Assembly (NCBI RefSeq): GCF_000012365.1
Contig: NC_007651.1
Coordinates: forward strand, 3,720,001 to 3,784,000
Reading direction: 5' to 3'
From: Burkholderia thailandensis E264
GTDB taxonomy: Bacteria; Pseudomonadota; Gammaproteobacteria; Burkholderiales; Burkholderiaceae
Length of the DNA stretch: 64,000 nucleotides
The position numbers were made by a program, and so were the translations under genes. Below are positions 7,930 through 15,551 of this stretch, piece after piece (position 1 is the first letter of the stretch; every line of letters begins with the position of its first letter). The notes under the pieces are model-generated. The model saw only the letters and a list, made by a program, of their open reading frames with translations. It was not told the origin of the DNA and made no database searches.

Positions 7930-9308
7930 GGCGATATGGTGCGCTGCTTGGCGCGTTGATGCTGTCGAGTGGGTGGGTGCATGCGGCTGGCTCGGTTCCG
8001 CCGTTGCCGACCCTGCCAGCTGACTCCAGTTTGGCTGCCGCGGCGTCTGCGCCACCTTTGCCCGCACCGTCGCCGCTCACGCCGCTCAAGCACGTTCGCG
8101 GGACGGCGTTTGACCTGCGGTTCGTCACGGTGGCGCAGGTGGTCGACCTGATCTATCAGGACGCAATGCGCACGCCTTATGTGCTCGGCCCGGATGTGCT
8201 GACCGACACTCGTCTTGTGTCATTCCGTCTGGACGATCAGAGCCGCGATGTGCGCGACGTGATGGTGGATTTCCTCGATTCGCTCGGCTTTCAGGTAGTC
8301 ACGAAAAACGGCGTCGATTACGTGATGAGAAAGCCGGGCGCCGTGCTCGCGAAAGCGGATCGCGATGTGTACGTATACAAACCGCGATACCGGAAGGCCA
8401 GCGATTTACGCGAGCTGGTAGAGCCGTTGATTGGCTCGCACTCGATGCTGCCACCGGTATCCGTTGGCCCGGTCGCTGGCGAGTCTGCTGGTGCCGTACA
8501 GGTGCCGGGCGCACCGGCTGCGGTGCCGACTAACGCGCCTGTTGCTCAACCAGTTGCGAGCGGTGTTCAGGCGCGCGGCGGTGAGCTGGTGATCGTCGGC
8601 TCGCGCGATGAGGTTGCCATGCTGCGCAAACTGGTTCCCGAGCTGGACACTGCGCCGGGCGAGGTGGTGGTGCGCGGCTGGGCGTATGAAGTGACCAACA
8701 CCGATTCGACCAATTCGGCGTGGAGCATCGCGGCGAAGGTGCTGGGCGGTCAGCTTCGAATCTCGAGCGGCGACACGTCATCCGACAAGAGCGCGGTGCG
8801 ATTCACCGGGCCGGGCATCGACGCGGCGATATCTGCGCTCAATGCCGATTCGCGGTTCAAGGTCATCAGTTCGCCGCATGTGCGGATCGCGTCGGGCGAG
8901 CGGGTGCGGCTGAACGTCGGGCAGCAGGTGCCGACGCAATCAAGCGTGAGCTACCAAGGGTCGAGCGGCACGCCGGTTCAGTCGATCACCTATCAGGACG
9001 CCGGGCTGATTTTCGACGTTGAGCCTACGGTGATGCGTGACGCGATCGAACTGCGCGTGCATGAGGAGATCTCCGATTTTGTCCCGACGAAAACCGGCGT
9101 CGATACGTCGCCGACAAAGAACACGCGCCAGCTACAGACCGTCACACGGCTGACGGATGGCGAGGTCGTGGTGCTGGGCGGGCTGATTCAGGACCGGAAT
9201 TCGACGGCGCGTAGCGGTTACGCGTGGCTGCCGAGCTTTCTTGATGGTCGATCAAGCTCGAAGCAGCGCACGGAGGTGCTGCTCGTACTACAGGTACAGC
9301 GGATTTAA
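7926..9308 (+). CDS. Phage-encoded secretin (pIV-like outer-membrane channel)
   Basis: A 460-residue protein with signal peptide (MRRYGALLGALMLSSGWVHA), a Pro-rich stretch, an N-domain resembling secretin N0/N1 folds (residues about 60-170), a linker, and a C-terminal secretin core including LNVGQQVPT, GLIFDVEPTVMRD and LTDGEVVVLGGLIQD. Secretins form the outer-membrane pore for virion exit. Many inoviruses borrow a host secretin; this one encodes its own, as M13 and Pf-like relatives do. It is the last gene of the ATGA-coupled run. Confidence 0.9.
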   Translation: MRRYGALLGALMLSSGWVHAAGSVPPLPTLPADSSLAAAASAPPLPAPSPLTPLKHVRGTAFDLRFVTVAQVVDLIYQDAMRTPYVLGPDVLTDTRLVSFRLDDQSRDVRDVMVDFLDSLGFQVVTKNGVDYVMRKPGAVLAKADRDVYVYKPRYRKASDLRELVEPLIGSHSMLPPVSVGPVAGESAGAVQVPGAPAAVPTNAPVAQPVASGVQARGGELVIVGSRDEVAMLRKLVPELDTAPGEVVVRGWAYEVTNTDSTNSAWSIAAKVLGGQLRISSGDTSSDKSAVRFTGPGIDAAISALNADSRFKVISSPHVRIASGERVRLNVGQQVPTQSSVSYQGSSGTPVQSITYQDAGLIFDVEPTVMRDAIELRVHEEISDFVPTKTGVDTSPTKNTRQLQTVTRLTDGEVVVLGGLIQDRNSTARSGYAWLPSFLDGRSSSKQRTEVLLVLQVQRI

Positions 9309-9309
9309 C

Positions 9310-9348
9310 GTTACTCGTAACAAATATTTATTTATCGTTACTCGTAAC
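9310..9348. promoter_or_regulatory. Paired GTTAC-TC-GTAAC dyads before the phage regulator gene
   Basis: GTTACTCGTAAC occurs at 9310-9321 and 9337-9348, start to start 27 bp, separated by an AT-rich stretch (AAATATTTATTTATC). Related dyads lie within the following gene at 9417-9437 (11-nt gap) and 9541-9551 (1-nt gap). They look like operators for an autoregulator, possibly overlapping a promoter. Confidence 0.6.
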
Positions 9349-9384
9349 GTAAAATAAGAACATTGTCGATATGGAGTGTGCGTC

Positions 9385-9966
9385 ATGATCCAACCCGAAG
9401 ACACGAAAACAATTCCGTTACCGCTTCCAGCCGTAACGGGAAAGCGTGGTCGCGGTCGCCCGCGCAAGGAAGGTGGGTCGATGACGAACGCGGAGCGGCA
9501 AGCGGCATTCCGTGCGCGGCGCAAGGCGTCAGGCAATCCCGTTACGGTAACGAAAAATATTCCACCTGCTGTCGACGCTTATGACGAGCTAGTAATGGAG
9601 AACGAGCGGCTTCGCGAAGAATTGGCGCAACTCCGTCGCGATTTAGAGGCGTCGAAGCGCAAGGCTATCGACCCGCAACGTTCGCGTTCGTCAGTCGTGC
9701 ATGAGGTTGATTGGGTTCGGCGAGTGGTGCGATTGCCGATTCATGCGAGCAAGGATTACGAGCGTCGCCGATTCAGTTTTACCGTCGACCAACGGGCACA
9801 TTTCGCGCTTGATCGGCTGGCGGTTGATGCGGGGCTATCAAAGGCAGAAGTGGTCGAGCGCTTGGCGTATTGGGCCGACGAGTTGATGCTCGGGGCGTTT
9901 GAGTACGACAAGGACGGATTTAATCGTTATCTCGATCGCGGGCGTAACGAAAAATCGGGCGTCTAG
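9385..9966 (+). CDS. Basic coiled-coil DNA-binding protein of the prophage (putative regulator)
   Basis: A 193-residue protein. The N-terminus has an AT-hook-like element (KRGRGRPRKEG) and a basic stretch (NAERQAAFRARRKASG). Residues about 65-95 form a coiled coil (ENERLREELAQLRRDLEASKRK). The C-terminus (residues about 115-185) has a strand/helix pattern (RRFSFTVDQRAHFALDRLAVDAGLSKAEVVERL) resembling ribbon-helix-helix or ParB-accessory folds. ATG at 9385 is chosen because GGAG lies about 10 bases upstream. The flanking GTTAC/GTAAC dyads suggest it binds its own region. It could also assist replication, being placed just before the origin-like region. Specific function unknown. Confidence 0.6.
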   Translation: MIQPEDTKTIPLPLPAVTGKRGRGRPRKEGGSMTNAERQAAFRARRKASGNPVTVTKNIPPAVDAYDELVMENERLREELAQLRRDLEASKRKAIDPQRSRSSVVHEVDWVRRVVRLPIHASKDYERRRFSFTVDQRAHFALDRLAVDAGLSKAEVVERLAYWADELMLGAFEYDKDGFNRYLDRGRNEKSGV

Positions 9967-10424
9967 CGTCGGGAGTGTCCGGCCGAGGCCGAAGCGGCGT
10001 AGGGCGACGGCGGCAATGCGAAGTCCTGGCCTTTGTCGCGCGGCTCAGCGCGGCCCGCCGGACCGAGTAGCGGGTAATCGCGGGGGGCGGGGAGCGAAGG
10101 CGCTGCGGCGGTGGCCCCTCCATTCTGCAAGGCACTGCCGCGCGGGGCGCTTCCGGCGCGATTGGGGCGGGCGTAGGCGGTTCGGTGGCGAGGGGGTGGG
10201 GGTTGAAGTGCGCGGGGCTCGCCCAGCGCAGCAGAGCGCGCCGGGCGGGCCGCGCGCAGCGCGGCCCCTAAACTTGTATCAGGGACACTTAACGGATACG
10301 GGACACGGACGCAGGCATAGAGCGAGGCGGAGCAAGGACAGAAAGACAGCTCGGAAAAAAGAAAAGCCCTGAACGCTGGCACGGTCAGGGCTTGGTGAAA
10401 CAGCGCATTACAAGGGTGATTGCA
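9967..10424. other. Non-coding GC-rich region, probable inovirus intergenic region (origin and packaging signals)
   Basis: No convincing gene is present. The region holds a perfect 9-bp stem with a 3-nt loop, GGGCCGCGC/GCGCGGCCC (10247-10267), several other GC-rich inverted segments, and a second hairpin just before the Rep gene. Filamentous phages keep plus- and minus-strand origins and the packaging hairpin in one such region next to the replication initiator, so this is the best candidate. The nick site cannot be named from sequence alone. Confidence 0.5.
10364..10393 (-). terminator. Stem-loop before the Rep gene, with terminator features on the minus strand
   Basis: Perfect 9-bp stem AAGCCCTGA/TCAGGGCTT with a 12-nt loop. 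Read on the minus strand it is followed by TTCTTTTTT, a good intrinsic terminator. It covers the TTG codon that would give the longest Rep frame. It may stop antisense transcription or act as an origin hairpin in single-stranded DNA. Confidence 0.55.
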
Positions 10425-11204
10425 ATGCACGACGCAAGTATAGGCGACTTCTCGCCGTTCCGTAGAGAGTGGGTGATCCGTGGCCGGAATTTCGGTGATG
10501 GGCAGGTCGAAGTGACGGCGACGCGGTTTGATCGGTACATGGGCGCACTGTCGTTGAACGCGAGGCCCAAGGCGAAACGCGGGGAGTCGGAGAACAGTGA
10601 ATCGAACCTGCTCGATGCGGCGAAGCGTGCCAAGCAGCAGGTGCGGCTACGGTGTAAGGCGATTGGAGCGGATCGAATGATCACGTTGACGTACCGCGAG
10701 AACATGCAGGACAAAGCCCGCCTGAAGCGTGATTTCGACGCGCTGCGCCGGCGTCTCGCGAAGCTGTCGACCTTCCAGTATGTCGCGACGCCTGAGCGTC
10801 AGAAGCGGGGTGCGTGGCACCTCCACGTGGCGGTCAAGGGCCGTCAGAACTATCGAGTGCTGCGCTCGATCTGGCAAAGCATCGTAGGCGTCGGGAATGG
10901 GCAGATTAACGTCCGAAACCCGTTCAAGGAAAGGGGCCTGCGGCACAAGCTCGCGGCCTACCTGGCGAAGTACATCACGAAGGATTTCGCGGAACACGCG
11001 CTGAATGAAAAGCGGTATTGGACAAGCCGCGGCGTCGTCGTTCCGGAGGTTATGCCGATCGATCACATTGCCGCGAATGATCCGGCGGAAGCCCTGAAGG
11101 TTGCGTTCAATGCGGCTTTGCAGGCGGGCGCGACGCTTGACCGCTGTCAAGCGTTTTGGCGGCAGGAGTTGGGCGTGTTCTGGTTATCGACGCGCGAGAA
11201 TTAG
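10425..11204 (+). CDS. Rolling-circle replication initiator (two-tyrosine HUH endonuclease)
   Basis: A 259-residue replication protein. Motif 1 is MITLTY (residues 85-90). The HUH metal-binding motif is WHLHVAV (His132, His134). The nucleophile motif LAAYLAKYITKD has Tyr179 and Tyr183 four residues apart, as in gpA/gII-type initiators. It should nick the phage plus-strand origin, probably in the preceding non-coding region. The ATG at 10425 follows AAGGGTG at proper spacing; the upstream TTG/GTG codons lie in a hairpin and are disfavoured. Placement after the assembly genes rather than first is a variation on the classical inovirus map. Confidence 0.87.
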   Translation: MHDASIGDFSPFRREWVIRGRNFGDGQVEVTATRFDRYMGALSLNARPKAKRGESENSESNLLDAAKRAKQQVRLRCKAIGADRMITLTYRENMQDKARLKRDFDALRRRLAKLSTFQYVATPERQKRGAWHLHVAVKGRQNYRVLRSIWQSIVGVGNGQINVRNPFKERGLRHKLAAYLAKYITKDFAEHALNEKRYWTSRGVVVPEVMPIDHIAANDPAEALKVAFNAALQAGATLDRCQAFWRQELGVFWLSTREN

Positions 11205-11591
11205 ACCAATTATGTAAATGGATTTAAGCATAGAATCGCAACTGTCGATATTCTGGTGATTCAATAGCGCTAGAGGCGTTTGGAATGACATTTGAGGAAA
11301 TCGTCGGTATTTATTTGTCGGCTAAGGATCACCGCAGTAAGCAGCGAGATATGTACTCGTTGAAGCGACTTCAGCCGTATTTTGGCGGACGCGCTATCTC
11401 GGCGTTGAAAAGGGTGGACGTTCGGAAGTATGTTGCGGTCCGTCTTGCCGATGGTGTGCAGGAGTCAACAGTCAAGAGAGAGTTGAAATTTCTTTCGGCA
11501 GCTATTAATTTTGTCCGTCTCGAATGCGATTGCTCTGACTTGCCGAATCCGGCGCAGAGTCTCGGATTGAATGGCGGGGAGCATCGGGTTA

Positions 11592-12404
11592 GGGCGTGTT
11601 CACACTATCGAAGGGCTTCGATAATCAGGGCGAAGTTGATAAAGGCAATGAACATCAAGTCGAGTTTGTCGAAGCGCGAGAAGATGCGACGAAAACCCTT
11701 CAATCGACGGAACAGCCGCTCGACTTCGTTACGACGCTTGTACATTTCCCGGTCGTATTCCCAAGGCTCGACGCGCGTACTCAACGGAGGGACGACCGGG
11801 ATGAAGCCGAGATCGAGCGCGAGTTGTCGGGTTTCGTTACCTTCGTACGCCTTGTCCATCAGCAGGTGCAGCGGCCGATTCGGCGGCCCCAGGCGTTCGA
11901 GCAGTGCACGTCCCTGCGGCGCATCGCCGGCTTGACCGGGCGACAGTGCGAACGTTATGGCTGTTCGAGCATCCGCGGCAACCATATGAATCTTGGTTGT
12001 CCATCCTCCGCGAGACTTGCCGATGGCTTGAGGTCCATTTTTTTTAACGCACCGGTGCCGTCAGGATGAACCTTCACGATCGTGCTATCCAGCGATACCG
12101 CTTCAATCCGAACGCGAATGATCTGCGCGCGCTGCAACTCCGTGAACACTCGGTCCAGTACACCGTTGCGAGACCAACGGTTCATGCGCGTGTAGATCGT
12201 GTGCCAGCGGCCGAAACGTGGTGGCAGGCCGCGCCATTTACATCCGTGCTCGGCCACATAAAGGATCGCGTTGAGCACTTGCAGGTTCGACAGGCTCACA
12301 TTGCCACGCTGTCGCGGCAGGCAATGTTCGATCTGCTTGAATTGGGCTTCGGAGATTTCCATCTCCGAAGCATAACCTCAAACTAATGTAGTGTGAACAC
12401 GCCC
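11592..12404. mobile_element. IS5-family (IS427-like) insertion sequence inside the integrase
   Basis: 813 bp bounded by 16-bp perfect terminal inverted repeats GGGCGTGTTCACACTA. TA is duplicated at 11590-11591 and 12405-12406, the usual 2-bp target duplication of this group. It encodes one transposase over two overlapping frames on the minus strand. Ends, target duplication and transposase all look intact, so insertion may be recent. Confidence 0.92.
11605..12362 (-). CDS. IS5-family transposase made by -1 programmed frameshift
   Basis: OrfA (from 12362, 135 codons in its own frame) has the N-terminal domain and the first catalytic Asp (SLDSTIVKVH). OrfB (ending at 11605) has the second Asp (LLMDKAYEGN) and the Glu motif (RRNEVERLFRRLKGFRR). 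At the run of eight A residues (12038-12045 on the complement), a -1 shift changes the frame from KKMDLKPS to KKNGPQAIGKSRGGW, which continues directly into OrfB. This is the known expression mode of IS427-group elements. The fused product would be about 250 residues. Confidence 0.88.
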
Positions 12405-12941
12405 TAGATGGATATCGCGTGCGGAAGCGTCCGCGCTGATTCTTTCTGCCGGTGCTTATGCAAAGCGCCCACATTTGGCAAATTTCGTGCGCCTCGCACT
12501 CAGTACAGGTTGCAGAAAGAACGAGTTATTGGCGCTTGACTGGCGTCGGGTGGATTTTGAGCGCTCGTTTTTGCGTCTGGACGCTGAGCATACGAAGAAC
12601 GGCAAGCGTAGGGTGGTGCCGTTGAATAGTGCCGCGCTGTCGGCATTGAGGGATCAACGGGATTGGGTTGAGCGGAAGTGTTCCGGTTCCGAGTGGGTGT
12701 TTCCGGGGTGGTCCGGGAAGCGCATACAGACCCTGCAGAAAGGATTTAACGCAGCATGCGCCCGCGTCGGTATCGAGAATTTCCGGATCCACGACCTGCG
12801 ACATACTTTCGCGTCATGGCTGGTGATGGAGGGTGTTTCCCTGTACGTCGTGAAAGACCTGCTGGGGCACTCCTCGATCTCCGTGACGGAGCGCTACGCC
12901 CACCTGTCGCCGGACCAAGGCCGCGCGGCTGTACAGAAGCT

Positions 12942-12963
12942 CCTGCCGCTCTAGAGCGGCAGG
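12942..12963. repeat. 22-bp perfect palindrome at the integrase stop codon
   Basis: The arms CCTGCCGCTCT and AGAGCGGCAGG contain the integrase TAG. As RNA it folds into a 9-bp stem with a 4-nt loop. No U-tract follows, so it is not a standard terminator. It may separate integrase and toxin mRNAs or bind a protein. Confidence 0.6.
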
Positions 12964-12979
12964 CCAGATTGCAGAAATA

Positions 12980-12993
12980 TAGCAAATTTGCTA
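12980..12993. promoter_or_regulatory. Palindromic operator candidate for HigBA
   Basis: TAGCAAATTTGCTA is a perfect 14-bp palindrome ending two bases before the toxin ATG. XRE-type HigA antitoxins usually repress their own operon through such a site. No ribosome-binding site separates it from the ATG, so the toxin may be translated from a leaderless or near-leaderless mRNA (inference). Confidence 0.6.
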
Positions 12994-12995
12994 AC

Positions 12996-13328
12996 ATGAA
13001 ATTTGATTGGACGGTCGTCTACTACAACGAACGGGTGAAGCGCGACGTTTTCGCGTTCCCGGCTGGGATTCTCGCGGACTACCTCCGGCTGTTGGATCTG
13101 ATGCAGGAATTCGGGGCGGATCTACGGATGCCGCATTCCAGAGCAATGGGTAACGGGCTGTTTGAGTTGCGCCCCAAGGGTAGGGAAGGCATCGGGCGGG
13201 TGTTCTATTGCACGCATGTGGGGCGGCAAGTCGTTGTGCTGCACTCCTTCGTCAAGAAGACACAGGAAACGCCGCAACATGAATTGCGGATCGCCCAAGC
13301 ACGTTTGAGAGAGGTGCGTAATGGCTAA
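12996..13328 (+). CDS. higB: HigB/RelE-type toxin (phage Gp49-like)
   Basis: A 110-residue protein of the RelE/HigB superfamily in the Gp49-like form: WTVVYYNERVKRDVFAFP start, central LDLMQEFGADLRMPHSRAMGNGLFELRPKG, then RVFYCTHVGRQVVVLHSFVKKTQETPQHELRIAQARL. The pattern of basic residues, ELR, and HSFVKK-T-x-x-P-x-x-E is characteristic of these ribosome-dependent mRNA interferases. The toxin precedes the antitoxin, as in higBA, and they overlap by 8 bases. It lies between integrase and attR, a usual place for cargo genes. Confidence 0.88.
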   Translation: MKFDWTVVYYNERVKRDVFAFPAGILADYLRLLDLMQEFGADLRMPHSRAMGNGLFELRPKGREGIGRVFYCTHVGRQVVVLHSFVKKTQETPQHELRIAQARLREVRNG

Positions 13329-13653
13329 GGTAGCAGTGAAGCGTGTTCGCGCTGAGGGATTCAATCCGGTTCCGCATACGGCGGACGACACGGCGCGCCT
13401 GCTCGCCGGTCGCAATGTCAAGGCGGCGTATGACGCGTTGGAGGATGAGTACACCGCGTTGCGCGCTATCTTGTCTGCACGGCGCGATGCTGGTCTGACA
13501 CAGGCTCAGATTGCTGAGCGGATGGGTACGACCGCATCGGCGGTCTCGCGGCTTGAGGCTTCGTTGTCGAGTGAAAAGCATTCACCATCATTTGCGACGC
13601 TGCGTAAATACGCGGCTGCATGTGGTAAGCGGCTTGTGATTTCGTTTGCTTGA
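13321..13653 (+). CDS. higA: HigA-type XRE antitoxin
   Basis: A 110-residue antitoxin. An N-terminal extension (about 55 residues) precedes a helix-turn-helix: AILSARRDAGLTQAQIAERMGTTASAVSRLEASL, then PSFATLRKYAAACGKRLVISFA, the usual HigA C-terminal helix and strand. It overlaps the toxin gene and is co-translated. It should neutralise HigB and, with it, repress the operon via the palindrome upstream. Confidence 0.88.
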   Translation: MAKVAVKRVRAEGFNPVPHTADDTARLLAGRNVKAAYDALEDEYTALRAILSARRDAGLTQAQIAERMGTTASAVSRLEASLSSEKHSPSFATLRKYAAACGKRLVISFA

Positions 13654-13759
13654 CGGTGCTCAATGCGACATGGATTTAAGGATGCGTGCAAATGTGTAGC
13701 GTGGGCAGCGTCCTGTGTCCCAAGAAAATGCGCAAGCAGCGTGTGATGAGTGCGGCTAT

Positions 13760-13810
13760 CTGCCCTCCGAAGGCAGGGGTTGCTGGTTCGATCCCAGCCG
13801 GGCGCGCCAA
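13760..13810. repeat. attR core: second copy of the 51-bp attachment repeat
   Basis: Identical to 3223-3273, giving the 3' half of tRNA-Arg without its 5' half, so it is not a functional tRNA gene. It marks the right end of the prophage. Confidence 0.95.
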
Positions 13811-13910
13811 CAAAATCAAGGACTTACCTCAAGCTCAAGCCTCGCTTTGCGGTGCTTACAGATTTGTTGCTGCATTTTTGCTGCACTCCTGCTGCAAACA
13901 TCAACGGTCT

Positions 13911-14393
13911 GCGACACTGTCTTTCTGTATCGTCCTTGCCATCGAGACGGGGATGCGTGCAGGTGAAATCGTGAAGCTTCGCTGGGAACAAATCGACCTC
14001 GCGAATCACACCATCCGCCTGAACCTCACAAAGAACGGGCATGCGCGGTCGGTGCCGCTGTCCGAGCGGGCAGAGGCAGCGATTCGGGCGCTTCCCCGGT
14101 CAATTCATGGCGGGCGGTTGACGTCGTTCTACGATTCGAGGGGACTCAGCGCAGCATTTCGTCGGGCCTGTGAACGGGCGGGCGTTGTCGGGCTGCGTTT
14201 TCATGACTTGCGGCACGAAGCTGCATCTCGGCTCGCGCCGCACATGCCTGCGTCCACCCTGGCCAAGGTCATGGGTTGGAAGACACTGCAGATGGCAATG
14301 CGGTATTACAACCCGACGGACCAGGAACTGGTAACTGCCGTCCGGAAAGTGAGCGCCCCATCCGGCCCCGACCTGCGCGCTTCGGTGAATTGA
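13911..14393 (+). pseudogene. Remnant of a second tyrosine integrase (N-terminus missing)
   Basis: Catalytic domain of a tyrosine recombinase unlike the prophage enzyme: ETGMRAGEIVKLRW (Arg), NLTKNGHARSVPL (Lys hairpin), RFHDLRHEAASRL (His-x-x-Arg), MGWKTLQMAMRYYNPT (Trp in place of the second His, Tyr nucleophile). No core-binding domain or start codon is found between attR and this segment. It lies just outside attR, as expected for an older element that used the same tRNA site and has decayed. All catalytic residues except the N-terminal part remain. Confidence 0.8.
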
Positions 14394-14444
14394 CGGCCCC
14401 CTCTACCGCAGTCAAGGTCGCGGCCGGGCGCAGGCCTCAGAGAG

Positions 14445-14476
14445 AAGACCGGGCATCGAGCATGACGCCCGGTCTT
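14445..14476. repeat. Ten-bp stem-loop after the integrase remnant
   Basis: AAGACCGGGC and GCCCGGTCTT pair around a 12-nt loop. No T-run follows on either strand, so terminator function is doubtful. It lies at the junction between the integrase remnant and the truncated transposase. Confidence 0.5.
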
Positions 14477-14506
14477 GAGTAAAAAAATTCCTACGAGATA
14501 CTGCCC

Positions 14507-15496
14507 TCGGCGCCAGAGCGCGGCAATCGGAGGGTATTTCGTACCCCACGGGCTCGTATCGAACGCTTCCAGCGCCACGGCGGCCGCTTCGGCCGACGGT
14601 GCCCGATAGACCTCCTTGAGCGCCGCTGCGACCGATTTCCTGTCTTTCCAGCTGGCGAAGTCCAGTGAGTTCCGGATCAGATGCACGATGCAGGTCTGGA
14701 CCGTCGTTTCCGGGAACACCGTGTTGATCGCTTCCGGGAAGCCCTTCAGGCCGTCGACCACGGCGATCAGGATATCCTGCACGCCGCGCAGCTTAAGGTC
14801 GTTCACCACCCGCAGCCAGAACTTGGCCCCCTCGGTCTGCTCGATCCAAAGGCCCAACACGTCGCGTGTGCCGTCGCGGCGCACGCCCAGCGCCAGGTAG
14901 ATCGCCTTGTTGCGGACCACGCCTTCGTCGCGGATCTTGACTCGCAAGGCGTCGAAGAACACGACCGGGTACATCGGCTCGAGCGGCCGCTGCTGCCATT
15001 CGCGCACTTCGTCGATCACGGCATCGGTCACCGTACTGATGAAGTCCGGCGACACCTCGATGCCGTACATCTCCAGCAGGAAACCCTGAATCTCCCGCAC
15101 GCTCATGCCGCGTGCGTACATCGCGATGATCTTGTCGTCAAAGCCGGTGAAGCGTCGCTCGCCCTTGGCGATCAGCACCGGATCGAAGGTGCCTTCTCGG
15201 TCGCGCGGAATCTCGACGTCGAGCAGGTCGTCGTCGGTCGTGATGCGCTTGCGGCTGGTGCCGTTGCGGTGGTTCGTGCGGCCTGCCGGCTTGGCATCGC
15301 CCTTCTCGTAGCCGAGGTGGTGGGTCAGTTCGCCGCCCAGCGCGCGTTCGAAGATTGCTTTCTTGAGCGCGGCGAGCTGCTCGTTGATCGTTGCCCGATC
15401 CAGCGTTCCGGGTACCAGTTGCTTGATCAGTTCCGGGTCCAGGTTCAAGCCCTTGCCCGGTTCAATCGTCACTTCTTCCTTGCGTTTGCGTGGCAT
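14507..15496 (-). pseudogene. IS256-family (Mutator) transposase, truncated at the C-terminus
   Basis: About 330 residues of a transposase match the IS256 family: LTHHLGYEKGD near the N-terminus, YARGMSVREIQGFLLEMYG, the first catalytic Asp in MYPVVFFDALRVKIRDEG, and the second Asp in LIAVVDGLKGFPEAI with VQTCIVHLIRNSL. Homology stops after PPIAALWRR. The frame then runs into unrelated sequence and loses the third catalytic residue (Glu) that follows in complete proteins of about 410 residues. The element end beyond this point is missing, so it cannot transpose on its own. The N-terminal side is complete. Confidence 0.85.
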
Positions 15497-15551
15497 AAAG
15501 TGGCTCCTTGGCCATCAGTTTATGCCTCACACACAAACATTCGGATAGGCT

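Larger units (their letters stand above)
11285..12954 (+). pseudogene. int: Tyrosine integrase of the prophage, interrupted by an insertion sequence
   Basis: Two in-frame halves of one site-specific recombinase. The left half (11285-11590) has the SAM-like core-binding domain. The right half (from 12407) has the catalytic domain: STGCRKNELLAL (first Arg), HDLRH (His-x-x-Arg), LLGHSS (His), and ERYAHL (Tyr nucleophile). Removing the IS and one TA target copy joins GTT-AGA-TGG in frame and gives a 284-residue protein with all catalytic residues, so the insertion is the only visible lesion. It should have integrated the phage into tRNA-Arg. As it stands the gene cannot make active enzyme. Confidence 0.93.
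3223..13810. mobile_element. Integrated filamentous phage (inovirus) prophage in tRNA-Arg
   Basis: The segment between two perfect 51-bp repeats carries a complete inovirus gene set: repressor-like gene, probable ssDNA-binding protein, pVIII coat, small coat proteins, pIII, pVI, Zot/pI, secretin/pIV, regulator, HUH Rep and integrase, plus HigBA. It is visibly AT-richer than the flanking chromosome. Element length from repeat to repeat is 10,537 bp, or 9,722 bp once the insertion sequence and its 2-bp target duplication are removed, which fits an inovirus with its own secretin and integrase. The assembly genes look intact; the integrase does not. Confidence 0.93.

Noticed and set aside
10392..10424. 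TTG start for the phage Rep
   Set aside because: It lies in a stable stem-loop and lacks a ribosome site, whereas the ATG at 10425 has AAGGGTG at good distance.
13762..13809. Apparent second tRNA-Arg
   Set aside because: Only the 3' half from the anticodon stem on is present. The 5' acceptor strand and D-arm are missing, so it is the attR copy.
14445..14476. Intrinsic terminator of the integrase remnant
   Set aside because: Good stem but no U-tract on either strand; listed only as a stem-loop.
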